Source of the DNA: Cyclina sinensis
Taxonomy: Eukaryota; Mollusca; Bivalvia; Venerida; Veneridae
Direction of reading: 5' to 3'
NCBI GenBank assembly: GCA_012932295.1
Contig: JAAONU010000018.1
Coordinates: forward strand, 7,808,828 to 7,872,827
Length of the DNA: 64,000 nucleotides
Shown here: piece by piece, positions 46,870 to 59,920 of the stretch
How positions within the stretch are numbered: position 1 is the first letter of the stretch
Layout of the letters: the number at the start of each line of letters is the position of its first letter
Position numbers and translations under genes: made by a program
Notes under the pieces: model-generated
The model's database searches: none
Told to the model about the DNA's origin: nothing
What the model saw: only the letters and a program-made list of their open reading frames with translations

Positions 46870-49800
46870 GTAACTGAACTATATTTCATTTTCCTTTGAA
46901 AATATGCCCTGATTTACGTCAAACCTGTGCTTGTAATATGGATACAGATACTGGAAAACAACACAGGAACCAGTGTTAAATTTGTCCGTCAAGTATTCTG
47001 ACAGTATGTAAACTAATGCAAGAACTGAAACACAAATTTTCCTTACTTTTAATGATTTTATTTGCATTGACATTTTTATTTTTAAGGCTCGTCTGGAGTT
47101 GTACGCCGGGGTTCCTTCACAAATATACAGCCTGATTTATCCAGACGGTAAAGAGATTTCGGATGACGAGAAACTGGTCGTCGGGGAGACCATTCTCGAC
47201 GGATATCTTCTTAAGTAAGTCGCCAGACTTCTTTTTTATTTAATATTAGGAAAACTACCTGGTCTAGTATTCAGACAGAGTGTATACACTTGTACAATAT
47301 TTTTTGTTATATGTATCTACTAAAAGCTTACTCTAAATCGTCATTACCCAACTATGAAAAAAGTATTTCCAATTATCCATTTAAAATGCAACTTGGCTAA
47401 AAGAATAACATGACGAAAGCACAAGAGAGCAAGTGATTTTCTGCCTGTATGCAAATGCCACTGCAGTAAGTCGATAAGCAGATGACATAATGATACCTTC
47501 TTGCAGACGACACTTCAATAGTGACTTAATTTCAGACATTGTTGTGACAAAATTTCTTCAAGTAGCCTTTAAAAAATCCTTCAGTAAAATGTTTGTAATT
47601 CTGCCAAAATGCCGCAGGTAAATAACAGTCTGCTGTAAAGGCCTGCGATTGAATGCAGTCTTCTATTCTTATTTTCAGGATGCGTCTGTATGACAACTGG
47701 GATGTGTTATATATGACTGTAACACGTAACTGTATCGAACAAGTGTACCATAGTGGTGGTGTCCATCTGAAAGGAAACATTATCATAAGCGCAACGGAGT
47801 CTGACCGCTATGAGAGCATTGTGAGAGAAAGAGGAGGCGCGGCTCTGTACATCGCCTCATTCCTAGGCCTACAGAGGATGGCAAACATGTTACTTTCTGT
47901 TGGTTAGTTCTAATTAAGAAATAAATTGTCTTATGGATATAAGATACACTATTGTTTAGGTCTTCTAAATGAACAGGAAAGTTCGACTTGAGTCTACATG
48001 TCTGTCATCTGTAGTCGTATTCAGTTAATCAGTAAACCGTAAGCGGTATGTATGTTTTGGTTATCTGCCTTCTTGTATTTAATCAAGGTCCTAAAAAAAC
48101 AACATCTTTCGTAAACATTTTGTTATTTTTTTCCACTTTTTAAAACACGTTGTCACTGAAATACAGCTGACTTTACGAAACTGAATTATTGACTTATTCC
48201 TTTATATTCTATTAATCTATCACCAGGTGTCAGTGTGAATTCCACAACCTTATATGGAAGAACGGCTCTGCATGCGGCAGTAGCAAAAGATCGCGTTTCT
48301 ATGGCTGAATTTCTCGTAAACAAAGGGGCCGATTTACAGAAAGCTGACTGTTATGGTGTTGTTTCAACTGAGCTTGCACAACAAATGTCTTCCACTTTAT
48401 GTTTCCGAAAATTACGTTTAATGCAACTCAACTTCCGCGGAAACTATGGTGCATCTCCGGGCAAAAAGACAAGAATTTCCATTAAATTAGACAGTGCAGC
48501 AAGCTCTGGTAGACCTAGTACGAGTTTCCAAGAAAGAACAGAATCTAATTTGTCAAATTACTCCGACGGAAGTTCACTGACAAAGTTTGGTCAGGAAACA
48601 ACCAGGCATGCGTCGCGAAAATGTATATCATCCAGCGCACCAATCAACGACTTCCATAAAAATAGCTTCATGTCACGTGAAAGAACGCAGTCGTCGTTAA
48701 GCAACGCAGTTACCAGTAAAATCAGACAAGCAAAACATAATGTTAAATGGAAAGAGACTCAAACTGAAATTACATACTGGAAGCATCTGGCCTTGCAACA
48801 GAAAGGCCACCATACTGTTGAAGAAACAGTTAAAGTGAAACCAATGTGTTTAACACATCCAAAGGCGATTGTTAAATATTCAAATATTGCCAGCCAAGAG
48901 GATTTGAAAGGTAAACCTTTAAACAAAGACAATGGTGAAGACCAGCTAACTGACGAGAATAAAGACCTGACAAATGTCATGAAATATTCGAAAGAGAGGT
49001 ATTACCACTTTTTACATTTTTGCTTGTAAATAACTAGTTAATTTTTTTTCTTGTAATCTCTGTTTACTAAATGCCTTGATGAAGAGTAGTTATAGTTTTC
49101 AGGAATCTTTTTAAATACAATTTAAGATGGCAGGCTAAACTTCATTTAACTGTGTTCCTGTATAGAGAAATTTGTTTGATTATGTAAGAATAACAGCACT
49201 TGCATCGTACTATAAAAAGCCTGGTCTGAAAAAGAGATACTGTTGAGGCTACAATTGTGTTTCTTTACCTTTATGTCAAGGCTGAATTACTTCAAGAAGT
49301 TAGCTGCACCAGTTGACGACTACATACCGATTGCTCACCGTAAGAAAAGGAACCAAGAAAAACCGGAAGTAAGCGCTGCTTTCAAAACCTGGTTGGCGAG
49401 GAAAACTGCCGAGATAGAGGAAGCCGAGGACACATCAACATCAATGGAGAACTTCAATGAAAGCGAATCAGAGGAAGATAAGATGGTTGAGTTTAATAAA
49501 CGGGTTAGAAAGAAGAACAGAGATGACATCCGGAGCACTAGAAGTATAACTCCCGGAAACAGACCAATGATGGACGTGATTGAGTTCGGGAGTACGCAGT
49601 ACGGAGACGGACAAAATCCTCCCGCTGAACAAAACATTTCTGCTTACAGGGAATGGCGGAGAAAGAAGCGAGGGTACCTTATAGATGTACCGAAAACGAA
49701 GTCAGCCAATGATTTAATGCTTGAGAGGAGAAAGTTAGAAGAAAAGAGACAAAAGCTTTTAATGAATGCAATCTCGTACGAGGAATGGATGGACCATACG

Positions 49801-50295
49801 GAGGAGAGGAAATTGCTGATCAAGCAGATTCTACAAGCTGACCGCGAAGAAATGAAAAAGCTTGAAGAAGAAAAATTTAAATATAAGCAGAGAATGTTTT
49901 CTTTTGACACTTGGAAAGAAAAGCTTTACAAGAGAGGGAAAGAAGACAAAAAGCGAAAAGAGATACAAAAGAAATACGATGAAGATATGTTGAAGGAAAA
50001 AATACAGGCCGGGAAAAGCACTGCGGCTGTGCCATTTGACGAGTGGTTGAAGAGGAAGCGTTCAACAATGTCAAAAGAACAGGACACTGAAAGACAGAGA
50101 AAAAGTAACTTTGAATATAGTGCTAAATCTACCACATCTCTACATGAAGGTGCCCAGAAGGATGGCTCGACTGGGCCTGCATTTGCTTACAAAGACTTTA
50201 TGTCAACGAAGAATAAGGACACCGGTGTTGATGTACGTTTCAAGACGAATGAGTCTTTAGAAAATACGAAAAGTACCCCGACAGTTGCTACATAA
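46699..50295 (+). CDS. ANKRD60: ANKRD60-like ubiquitin-fold/ankyrin protein with C-terminal W-repeat helical tail
   Basis: Function is unknown in the family. Five exons (46699-46869, 47087-47214, 47679-47902, 48227-48998, 49281-50295) join in frame to 769 residues ending in TAA. Residues about 27-100 look like a ubiquitin-like fold (LKARLELYAGVPSQIYSLIY, then DGKEISDDEKL). Residues about 150-216 carry two ankyrin repeats (GGAALYIASFLGLQRMANML; YGRTALHAAVAKDRVSMAEF). This matches my recollection of vertebrate ANKRD60, which is only about half as long. Residues 235-430 are polar and probably disordered. The tail (about 460-740) is highly charged and helical with AFKTW, AYREW, SYEEW, SFDTW and PFDEW at W469, 557, 601, 643, 687, resembling the W-motif helices of CCDC181/MAP9-type microtubule-associated proteins (inference). 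The start is the ATG of exon 1, in MSSAEDADDERESAAP. Confidence 0.85.
47087..47214 (+). CDS. ANKRD60: ANKRD60-like exon 2
   Basis: Acceptor TTTTTAAG, donor GTAAGT. Encodes ARLELYAGVPSQIYSLIYPD and ETILDGYLL, completing the ubiquitin-like fold. Phase 2 exit. Confidence 0.85.
47679..47902 (+). CDS. ANKRD60: ANKRD60-like exon 3
   Basis: Acceptor ATTTTCAG, donor GTTAGT (weaker). Encodes MRLYDNWDVLYMTVTRNCIE and the first ankyrin repeat ALYIASFLGLQRMANMLLSV. Phase 1 exit gives Gly across the junction. Confidence 0.85.
48227..48998 (+). CDS. ANKRD60: ANKRD60-like exon 4
   Basis: Acceptor ATCACCAG, donor GTATTA. Encodes the second ankyrin repeat, a conserved-looking CFRKLRLMQLNFRGNYG, then about 190 polar Ser/Thr/Lys-rich residues. 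Phase 2 exit joins to Arg with the next exon. Confidence 0.85.
49281..50295 (+). CDS. ANKRD60: ANKRD60-like exon 5, W-repeat helical tail
   Basis: The acceptor is TTATGTCAAG. The phase fits exon 4 exactly (AG+G), joining SKE-R-LNYFKKLAAPVDDY without a break, which is the main evidence that head and tail belong to one protein. The exon is 1015 bases, very Lys/Glu/Arg-rich, ending ENTKSTPTVAT. Confidence 0.85.
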
Positions 50296-50479
50296 TTAGT
50301 TATACACCGGAGTAAAATATTAGCTCGCCATTGTCGTCTGTATACTGAAAAACCTGTTTTTGGTGCACACATTTAAACGTTTTGAAAGTGGAACCAAAAC
50401 TCTTTGTGCATATAAAAAGCCTAAGAGATTTCATGTTTTGATCTGGGTTTAGAAGCATTAAGTTACTATGTTTTGTGCA

Positions 50480-50485
50480 AATAAA
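50480..50485 (+). terminator. polyadenylation signal AATAAA (ANKRD60-like)
   Basis: AATAAA in GTGCAAATAAATTAAAG, 185 bases after the stop. Confidence 0.55.
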
Positions 50486-50499
50486 TTAAAGAATTATGC

Positions 50500-52205
50500 T
50501 ATTTAGGAAAGATAAAATTTTGTTATTGAGAAAAGATTACTTTATGAATATATGCCTAAGCACAAGACTGCCATCCGTCTAATTTACATATCATTAACAT
50601 GAACAAGCAATTCAAACAATATATACTATATTAAAAACATTCTTTTGCTAATTCAAAACGACAGCTTTTCAGACAGGATAATAAGACCTCCAGTGTCATG
50701 TTTGAAAAATTTAATTCACATTATCCAAACTTCTGTCAGGATCGTGATAACACCATTGCGTACGCTACCTGACACCTACCAAATTCGGTAAAAATCTGAC
50801 GAGGTGTCTGAATTAGCAATAAAACACATTGCGGCCAATAAAGTAGATTTACATCATTTAGTGAGAGATATTGTTACCATTTTAATGTGTTATTTTAGAC
50901 AAACCATCGCTAGTTTAGGCTTAAATATGTAAATAGTACCTTATCTGACCATCACCATGCCAAAATTCGTAAAAACTTCTGATACGATCTGAAAATTATA
51001 ATTCGGTGACACCAAGACTCGTTTATTTCCCGGCTGCCCAAAGAACAGTGCAAGGTAATTAATCATGCACGAAATTAATTAAGAAGATAATTAAAAAACG
51101 GACAAAAAATTTTTGTCGGAATATTGAAACCTGGTTTTACTAGATAATGTAATACATAATGAAAAACATTAATACATACAACAGTTTCAAACAGAAAAAA
51201 ATGATACTGATATAAATCATTTAGGAAATACTCTCTGGTTAATCTTATAAAGTCTTGATGCAGAATTTCTAAGAGCTCACGTGTAATCTCGGTTACTATT
51301 TGCCTTCTCTTAAAGAACTGGTAACTTTGTTTGTTTTTTCCTGTAAAAATCATATTTCAAAAAGAAATGTATCTGATTTGGTCATAGATCTTCTTCAAGT
51401 TAGTAAAATATTTGCAAATGGTCATCCTCTTACCTTAATATTGTTATTCATAATAGTTTAATTACTGTTAAATGTCGTTGTTCTTTTAGCTTAATGACAG
51501 TGGAAGAGTCGTTAAAAATGAAAAAAATAAATTTAAAGTTTTATATGTTTCGAAGCCAGTAAATTAAATCTAAACAAGACGCAATCACCGCCACATATTC
51601 ACATAGCAAACGTTCAAACTTCAGGTAGCCAGTGGGAAGGCTTTCCGTTTCTCTGAATCCATCTACAGAAGATATAAAATAAGTTCTAACAACTTGTAGC
51701 AATATTCATGGATTCCGCGTCAGCTTCGGTAATCTTTTCGCCATTTCTCAACTAAACAGAGAAAGATAACGCCATGATTACGGCATTCTATTTTAATTGT
51801 TTATTATATCATGTGTATAAGCAATATTGCTGTGACAGGCACAGTTTATATAAAATAAATTATTAATTATATGCAATGTGATGCGAACATCTAAAAACAT
51901 CGTTTCGATATATATATAGTGTTTTTTCTGTTTCTTTTGTATAAGGAAAAAACATCTTTACAATTTTGTACCATTTTTTGCACAATAACAAAATTGTTGA
52001 GCCTACTGGGCGTTTCAAGTGATAGTATTAATTTGCATTCTGTAAGAAGACGCCTATCTCTTGCACCTCACGGCCGCTACGGGAGGGCGGCACCTCTGAC
52101 CTGCTACGGATGCATGATATTTGTTGTTATGTGTTTCAAACTGTGAAACTTTAGACTCAGTTATACAACTTTTACAATACACGCACAATACCCGACATAA
52201 CTCTT
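50500..52205. other. non-coding spacer 3' of the ANKRD60-like gene
   Basis: AT-rich without recognised features, except a GC-richer island at about 52014-52115 in which one plus-strand frame reads SVRRRLSLAPHGRYGRAAPL. No splice context or family was recognised. Confidence 0.4.
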
Positions 52206-52209
52206 CCTT

Positions 52210-55200
52210 TAAGAAGACAAACTTTAGGTAGAAATAGTTTAAGACAATACGGTATGATGGACTTAATCATGGTCAACCTTCCGAAAAACTTTAGTTAGCA
52301 GTAGTTTGACACAAAACAGAATGATGGCCTTAAACTATACGACTGAAGTAAGCTGTAGTTTTTAAACAAAACAGAATGATGGCTTTAAACTATACGAATT
52401 AAGTTATATGTAGTTTTAGACAAAACAGAATGATGGCCTTAAACTATACGACTTAAGTAATATGTAGTTTTAGACAAAACAGAATGATGGCCTTAGACTA
52501 TACGGTTTAAGTTAGTAGTAGTTTTAGACCATACAGAATGAAGGACAAAAACGATACGACTTAAGTTAGCAGTAGTTTTAGACAAAATAAATGATGGTCT
52601 TAAACGATATGATTTACGATAACTGTCGTTTTAGATAATGCAGTATGATAGACATAAACAAAAATATTTTAGTTAGCAGAATTTTTAGACAATACAGAAT
52701 GTTAGACATAAACGAGAAGTCTTGAGTTAGCAGAAGTTTTAGACAATACAGAATGTTGGACATAAACGAGAAGTCTTGAGTAAGCAATAGTTTTAGACAA
52801 TACAGAATGTTAGACATAAACAAAAAAGACTTTAGTTAGCACTATTTTTAGACAAGTCTCAAGTTAGCAATAGTTTTAGACAATGCAGAATGTTGGACAT
52901 AAACGATAAGTCTTAAGTTAGTAATAGTTTTAGACAATACAGAATGCTGGACATAAACGAGAAGTCATAAGTTAGCAATAGTTTTAGACAATACAGAATG
53001 TTGGACATAAACGAGAAGTCTTAAGTTAGCAATAGTTTTAGACAATGCAAAATGTTGGACATAAACGAGAAGTCTTAAGTTAGCAATAGTTTTAGACAAT
53101 ACAGAATGTTCGACATAAATGAGAAGTCTAAAGTTATCAGTAGTTTTAAACAATGCAAAATGTTGAACTTAAAAGCGAAGTATTAAGTTAGCAATAGTTT
53201 AACCAAACAGTATGTAGGACATAAACGACAATATTTCAGTAAGCAGTAGTTTTAGACAATACAGTGTGATGATCATAAACGAGAAGACATTAGTTAGGAG
53301 TAGTTGTAGACAATACAGTGTGATGAATATAAACGAAAAGACATTAGTAAAGGGTAGTTTTAGACAATACAGTGTAATGGCAAAAATGAAAAGAATACAG
53401 TGTGATGGCTATAAACAAGGAGACCTTAGTTAGCGGTAGTTTTAGACAATACAGTGTGACGGTAATTACGAGAAAATACAGTGTGATGGCCACAGGCGAA
53501 AAGACTTTGGTTAGCGGTAAATTTAGACAATACAGTGTGATGGCCAGAAACGAAGAAAATTCAGTAAGCAATAGTTTGAAACAATACAGTGTGATGAATA
53601 AAATCGAGAATAATTTAGTAAGCGGTAGTTCTAGACAATACAATGTGAAGGCCATTACAGAGAAGAATTTAGTTAGCAGTAGTTTTAGACAATACAATGT
53701 GATGAATATGAACGAGAAGAATTTAGTTAGCGGTAGTTTTAGACAATACAGTGTGATGGCCATAAACGTGGACACTTTAGATAGCAGAGTTTTAGACAAT
53801 GCAGTGTGACGGCCATAACCTAGGAGAATTTTTTTATCGATAATTTTTAAACATTACAGAGTGATAGCCATGAACGAGAAGAATTTAGTTAGCGGTAGTT
53901 TTAGACAATACAGTGTGATGGCCATAAATGAAAGTCTTAAGTTAGTGGTAGTTTTAGATAATTCGGTGTGATGGCCATAAACGAGAAGATTTAGTTAGCG
54001 GAAGTTTTAGACAATACAGTGTGTTGTCCATAATCGAGAAGATTTAGTTAGCGGTAGTTTTAGACAATACAGTGTGATGAATATAAACGAGAAGAATTTA
54101 GTTAGGGGTAGTTTTAGACAATGCAGTGTGATGGCCATAAATGAGAAGTCTTTAGTTAGCGGTAGTTTTAGATAATTCAGTGTGATGGCCATTTACGAGA
54201 AGAATTTAGTAAGCGATAGTTTTAGCCAATACAGTCTGTTATCCATAAACGAGGAGAATTTAGTTAGTGGTAGTTTTAGACAATACAGTGTGATGAATAT
54301 AAACGAGAATTTAGTTACGATAGTTTTAGACAATTAAGTGTGATGAATATAAACGAGAAGAATTTAGTTAGCAGTGGTTTTAGACAATACAGTGTGATGA
54401 ATATAAACGAGAAGAATTTAGTTAGCAGTGGTTTTAGACAATACAGTGTGATGAATATAAACGAGAAGAATTTAGTTACGATAGTTTTAGACAATACAGT
54501 GTGATGAATATAAACGAGAAAAATTTAGTTAGCAGTGGTTTTAGACAATACAGTGTGATGAATAAAATCGAGAAGAATTTAGTTAGCGATAGTTTTAGCC
54601 AATACAGTGTGATGTCCATAAACGAGGAGAATTTAGTTAGTGGTAGTTTTAGACAAAACAGTGTGATGAATATAAACAAGAATTTAGTTAGTGGTAGTTT
54701 TAGACAATACAATGTGATTAATATAAACGAGAAGAATTTAGTTAGCAGTAGTTTTAGACAATACAGTGTAATGAATATAAACGAGAAGAATTTAGTTAGT
54801 GGTAGTTTTAGACAATAAAGTGTGACGGCGATAAACGAGAAGATTTTAGTTAGCGGTAGTTTTAGACAATACAGCGTGATGAATATAAACGAGAAGAATT
54901 TAGTTAGTGGTAATTTTAGACAATACAGTGTGATGGCCATAAACGAGAAGACTGTAGTTAGCGGTAGTCTTAGACAATACAGTGTGATGAATATAAATGA
55001 GAAGAATTTAGTTACGATATTTTTTTAGACAATACAGTGTGATGAATATAAACGAGAAGAATTTAATTAGCGGTAATTTTAGACAATACATTGTGATCGC
55101 AATTAACGAGAAAATACAGTGTGATGGCCACAGACGAGAAGACTTTGGTTAGCGGTAAATTTAGACAATACATTGTGATGGCCATAAACGAGGAAACTTT

Positions 55201-55330
55201 AGTTAGCGGTAGTTCTAGACAATACAGTGTGATGGCAATAAACGAGAAGAATACAGTGTGATGGCCACAGACGAGAAGACTTTAATTAGCGGTCGTTTTA
55301 GACAATTCAGAAGTTCGGACATAAACATGA
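52210..55330. repeat. 54-bp satellite/minisatellite array, about 58 copies
   Basis: The consensus is built on TTAGTTAGCGGTAGTTTTAG, ACAATACAGTGTGATG and AATATAAACGAGAAGAAT. Copies in the left third carry ACAGAATGTTGGACATAAAC; copies on the right carry ACAGTGTGATGGCCATAAAC or GATGAATATAAAC. The unit equals 18 codons, so frames stay open on both strands (NLVSGSFRQYSVMNINEK plus; KLPLTKFFSFIFITLYCL minus). A shortened unit with AGAAAATACAGTGTGATGGC recurs at about 53470, 55100 and 55240. Confidence 0.9.
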
Positions 55331-58112
55331 TAAAGTTCACGAAACGACCGTGAATGTGGTATAAATAACAAAAATAGTCTTGCAACAGTTCCTGTAGGAA
55401 ATATTTACATTCAGAATATTTGGGCATGTCTGTGCTGTATCTAAGGGTGGTGTTTGAAACACATAACGTAACAACTTGAAAACAAAGTCGGTTTTGAAAA
55501 ATAAAAAAACATAATATCTAAACTGTATTCCTAATTTTAATCTATTTTATCTTTTCAGAAATAACAGTACCTGTTGGTTCATTTTTACGTTCTGGAATAT
55601 ACTTTCCATATTGTTCAGAAAACGAGAGTGTAAAAACTCGCTGTCAAAGTTTTGGTGTTGACTGTGAAAGAACGGGCATGCAAATACTGGAACGGGAAGA
55701 TACATAATAATGTTAACAAACAATGCAACATTGGATTGAGGATACAGTTACTGATTCCACGTCGAAATACGATACCATACCTGTCATTTTTCTGTATGAA
55801 AGTATAATTTAAAATTATCTTTATGAGATATGTCATTTGGTAGCATTAAAATGATGATATCTAACAAGGATCTACAATGTTAGACACATCGTGTGAAATT
55901 TCACCCCACCCACATTTCGTTTTGCAGTGTGATGCGAAATTATCATTGCAAAGCCTCTAATCCCATGTGATTTATCACTTGTGTATGCAAATAAGGTTAG
56001 AATTGCAGTTTGGACAAAAGAAAAATAGGCTGCACAGATTTCCAGCTTTTTGTGCTTAAAAAATGATTGATGAATTTCGATTTTGTTGACAAGCATATGA
56101 GCGAACTGTATTAGAAAAGGCTATATCAGTTATGTTTTACAGGTAGAGTGTTTGGGACTGTCTGTACCCGAAGATCAGATGCACACATTTCAACGCCCTA
56201 CAGTTAATATTCTCTGTCGATAGCCGTGATTTTTTAAAAGCAAGTAGTAACATACATGCACCGTTGCTGAAGATTTCGAATAAACCAGAACTGATTAAAG
56301 AGGAATACCCCAGAACTTTAGAGCATTGCATTTCTTTTAAAAATCGAAAGAAAAAAAAGTAAAAAATTCCAGGTAAAACTGGTAAACTGAATGCATAAAT
56401 TTTAATTATTATATAGAGAGTTGTGTTGTTGTTGTACAATTTTGGGTGGATAATTATTTATTATAAAAAAAGGAACACTTTCTTAGTGTCTATGTTTGAA
56501 CATATTTTCTTCTTTACATTTTCCAAAAAAAAAACAACAACAACATACATATGCAGCAGATCGCGAATTTTTGCCAAGTGCGTAGAGAAAAACAACAACT
56601 GGCATTTGTCACTGGAGTCCAGGTCACATCTGATTTCTTCTTGGGTCACAAAGTCACTGTTTTACGCTGCATGTACGTACTTCTATAACGTTCACCAATA
56701 TCATCACAGTTCTCACTCGCTTTCTGTTCGTGAGGAATTGAAAGCAGTTTGTTACAAATAGCTTAAACCTTTTGTCTGCTGTGAAATAGTTATCGTTTAG
56801 ACAATAACAACAACAACAACAAAATTTCGGGACCTGTTTCAAGCGTTAGACTGATAGATTTTACTGAAATTTGAATAAATTGTGTAGCGGCAATGATTTG
56901 TTGATGCTGACCATGCAAACAACCTGAAGACGAAAGGGATTTTCTGTACGTTTTTTGTACACTTGTGACAGAATTGGATATCAAATCGTAAGAATTTAAA
57001 ACAGTGATAGTAAATTAAATACTTTGTATATGTTTATACCATACTATCTTGAAGTTACGATAAAAAACTCTGTATCAGTTTAGCAGACAAATTGAATGTC
57101 CCGTCCTGTTCTAGTTAAAAGACAGGGTATGCTGTACTAGACCTTACGCCGGTCAGTTACCAAATAAATGAAGTTTTTCATCTTTTAACTGATCTAAAAA
57201 AATCATATACTCCATAGTGTATAAAATTTCCCTTGAAAAATAAGTCTTACTTATAATTTTTTACGTGCATATCTTTATTGAGAAAGGCCTGCTGGTGTTT
57301 ATAATTATCGTCTAAATTAATATGGTTAGCATGTTACCACAAGGTGATTTATTTATATTTCACTGAATAGTTTTCTATAAGCAGGGTTACGCGTTTGTAG
57401 CCCAAGTCGCATTTTAAACAAATCAAAACAAGCCAGAGAATAAGTTATCTGGCGCCGAACCCCCGACGCGAACATCTCACTTCTACCTCATATACGACAA
57501 AAATTCAACAAATATGTGAATACCCAATACGGCCAGTGAACAAATTGAAAACATAACTCCATCAAAAACGGATAAAGAGTTAATTCTATTTAAGAAAGAT
57601 TGTCAGTTTGTGTATAAAGATGATTGATAGGGAGTTTCAGAACGCAGATTTAGTTTAATGTGATTAAAGCATATGGACAAATGTGCCCTGAACAAATTAA
57701 ATAGATACTTCTCCTTTACATATTCCAGTAACGGTGTTCTGAATGCATGCCCTAGCACGTCGGCTTGCCGGTCATTTGTCAGATCTCAGCGTCCAGTTTT
57801 GGCACGCCTTCAAATGGCTATTAAAATGATGAGAAACTGTCATCTCTCTGTTAATATAATAAGTTGGGTATTGGAACATATCATCAACCGCCATTAGCAT
57901 TCATGGCGAGGAAGAAATATAAACCTCAAATACAAAAATTTTTGCATTTAGAACGCATTTACCGGTTTGCATTACCACTGTAAAGTTGTATAATGCACTT
58001 TACCAAAGACAACATACTTGATAATGAAGCTGCTACCATGTTTATTTATTTTTCTGAAAGGACATATGATTGAACAAAGACCACTGAACCTGTTCTAAAT
58101 ATTCAAAAAATA

Positions 58113-58113
58113 A

Positions 58114-58153
<40 letters not shown>

Positions 58154-58163
58154 AAAAAAGAAA
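58113..58163. repeat. (GAAA)n microsatellite
   Basis: About twelve units of AAAG with one interruption. Confidence 0.9.
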
Positions 58164-59861
58164 GTATAAAAAGAAAACACACAATCAAATAAAGAACAGT
58201 AAGCATATTTCTGCATTAAAGAAATGTAAATTCAAATATATACGACAATATAAATTATTATACTGCCTAATCACGTAAACAAAAAGCAAATTCTCGCAGC
58301 AAAAACGACATCACGTGTAGACAGATGTCATAAAAATATCAGACAAACAAGAAAATAATAGATTAACATTTTTATCATTGTTATCGCTAAAGTTATCAAC
58401 ACAGTTGTCATTATTTTAATGACTGTAATAATTATCATTAAAAATTATCAAAATTATTTCCAAATAATTTTCTTAAATTATTTTGCATCTTATTCTTATC
58501 TTGTGTTGGACTGGTCACTTGTTGGTGATTTAATCGTATAGCTACACTGTTGTCGATGTAAATAGTTTGACGACAGGAAATAGTAAAACTATCTTATTAG
58601 AATTTTACTCGGAAATGTGATTGCTTACTGTGACATAGGCTCTGGTCTTTGCGCATGCGCATAAAAAACCAAACTTTTCAGTGAGACTGCACTTTTTTTA
58701 GAGCAGTGCGAAGAATCGAACTTGTAAATTAAGCACTTCAAATTTGTTTGACTTAATATATTTGAGCTTCCCATCGATAAGTTTTTTTAAGTAATCACTA
58801 AAATTTGATCACAGATGGCACTCGTTCCATGTCTCTTCAAATACGATGAAAATAGATGTATTTGTTTAGCCGATGTAACACTAAATATCAAAGGCTTTTA
58901 CAAGTGGTCACGTAGCTAGGTTTGTCCAGACGAACAAAATCCAAAATGGCGCCATCTTACGGAATCAATGACTCTTATTTATCTTGTTAACAATTTATTA
59001 TCTTTTTACCATGGTGTGAAATAGCTGTAATTGATTTCAAGTGATTTTCAAAATATACAACCATATCGATAACAAAATAGTTTCCCAGCACGAAGCACCG
59101 TGTTCTACATTTTTCACACAATGTTCGTATCTTTCATTTTTTTCAAGTGGCAAATTTACAAAATTTGACCAGAGAATGTACAACTTGATTCTTAAATGAT
59201 ACAAACCCATATGTCAACGCGCGACTGTTTGTGACACGGGATACACATTTATTTGCCAAAAGACACAACAATGTTTTTGTACCAGCACGCACTAACTTTT
59301 CTGAAGAAGGATTGCTTTGGGGAGATTAGGCGAGTTAATGGAAAAGCTCCGAGTTGAGTGGATCTTTTTTACAAACTTTAGAAAAGTTTAAAATAACAAT
59401 CAAATTTCAGCAAGCAAACAGGATTAGCAGACAAATAAACAAATCTAGTGTCGTGTGTATTCAGGATTTCGTCTCATATCAAGAACTGATATCTGTAATC
59501 CATGTATAATTCGCGAGTTTTACCATTTTCATTTTTTGATTGATAGTTATGATAGAAATGCCAGGGAAATTTTGACTTGATACTGTGAGAAACGACGTTC
59601 AAGTAGAATCATTTTTACCTTTTACAGATGGCACATTGTTGTCTTAGCGCTCCAACTATTTTACTTGAACTTTCACTTGTATATTTGTTTCAGCATTTTG
59701 CTCGAAAAATGCTAAATCATCGTTAATTACAGTTTTTTGAGCGTTCGCATTTTTGACGAAAAAGAATGGATGCCAACGGATAGGGTTACAAGTTATCTGG
59801 TATCCCTCCTTTTAATTTCTGAATTTTGCACCAAGAGAATATTTTTTATAATTATATCACT

Positions 59862-59862
<1 letters not shown>

Positions 59863-59916
<54 letters not shown>
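59863..59916. repeat. poly(T) tract of about 54 bases
   Basis: Uninterrupted T run followed by AATAGCAGCAG. It could be the reverse complement of a poly(A) tail of an integrated minus-strand retrocopy, but no source sequence was recognised. Its exact length is prone to sequencing error. Confidence 0.85.

Positions 59917-59920
<4 letters not shown>

Noticed and set aside
46699..50295. SOWAH (ankyrin) gene, the classic neighbour of IRX genes
   Set aside because: The protein has an N-terminal ubiquitin-like fold and central ankyrins, not the SOWAH winged-helix head and C-terminal ankyrins.
53344..55028. Repeated-peptide open frames on both strands
   Set aside because: Explained by a 54-bp period divisible by three; kept as a repeat with a finding, not as genes.
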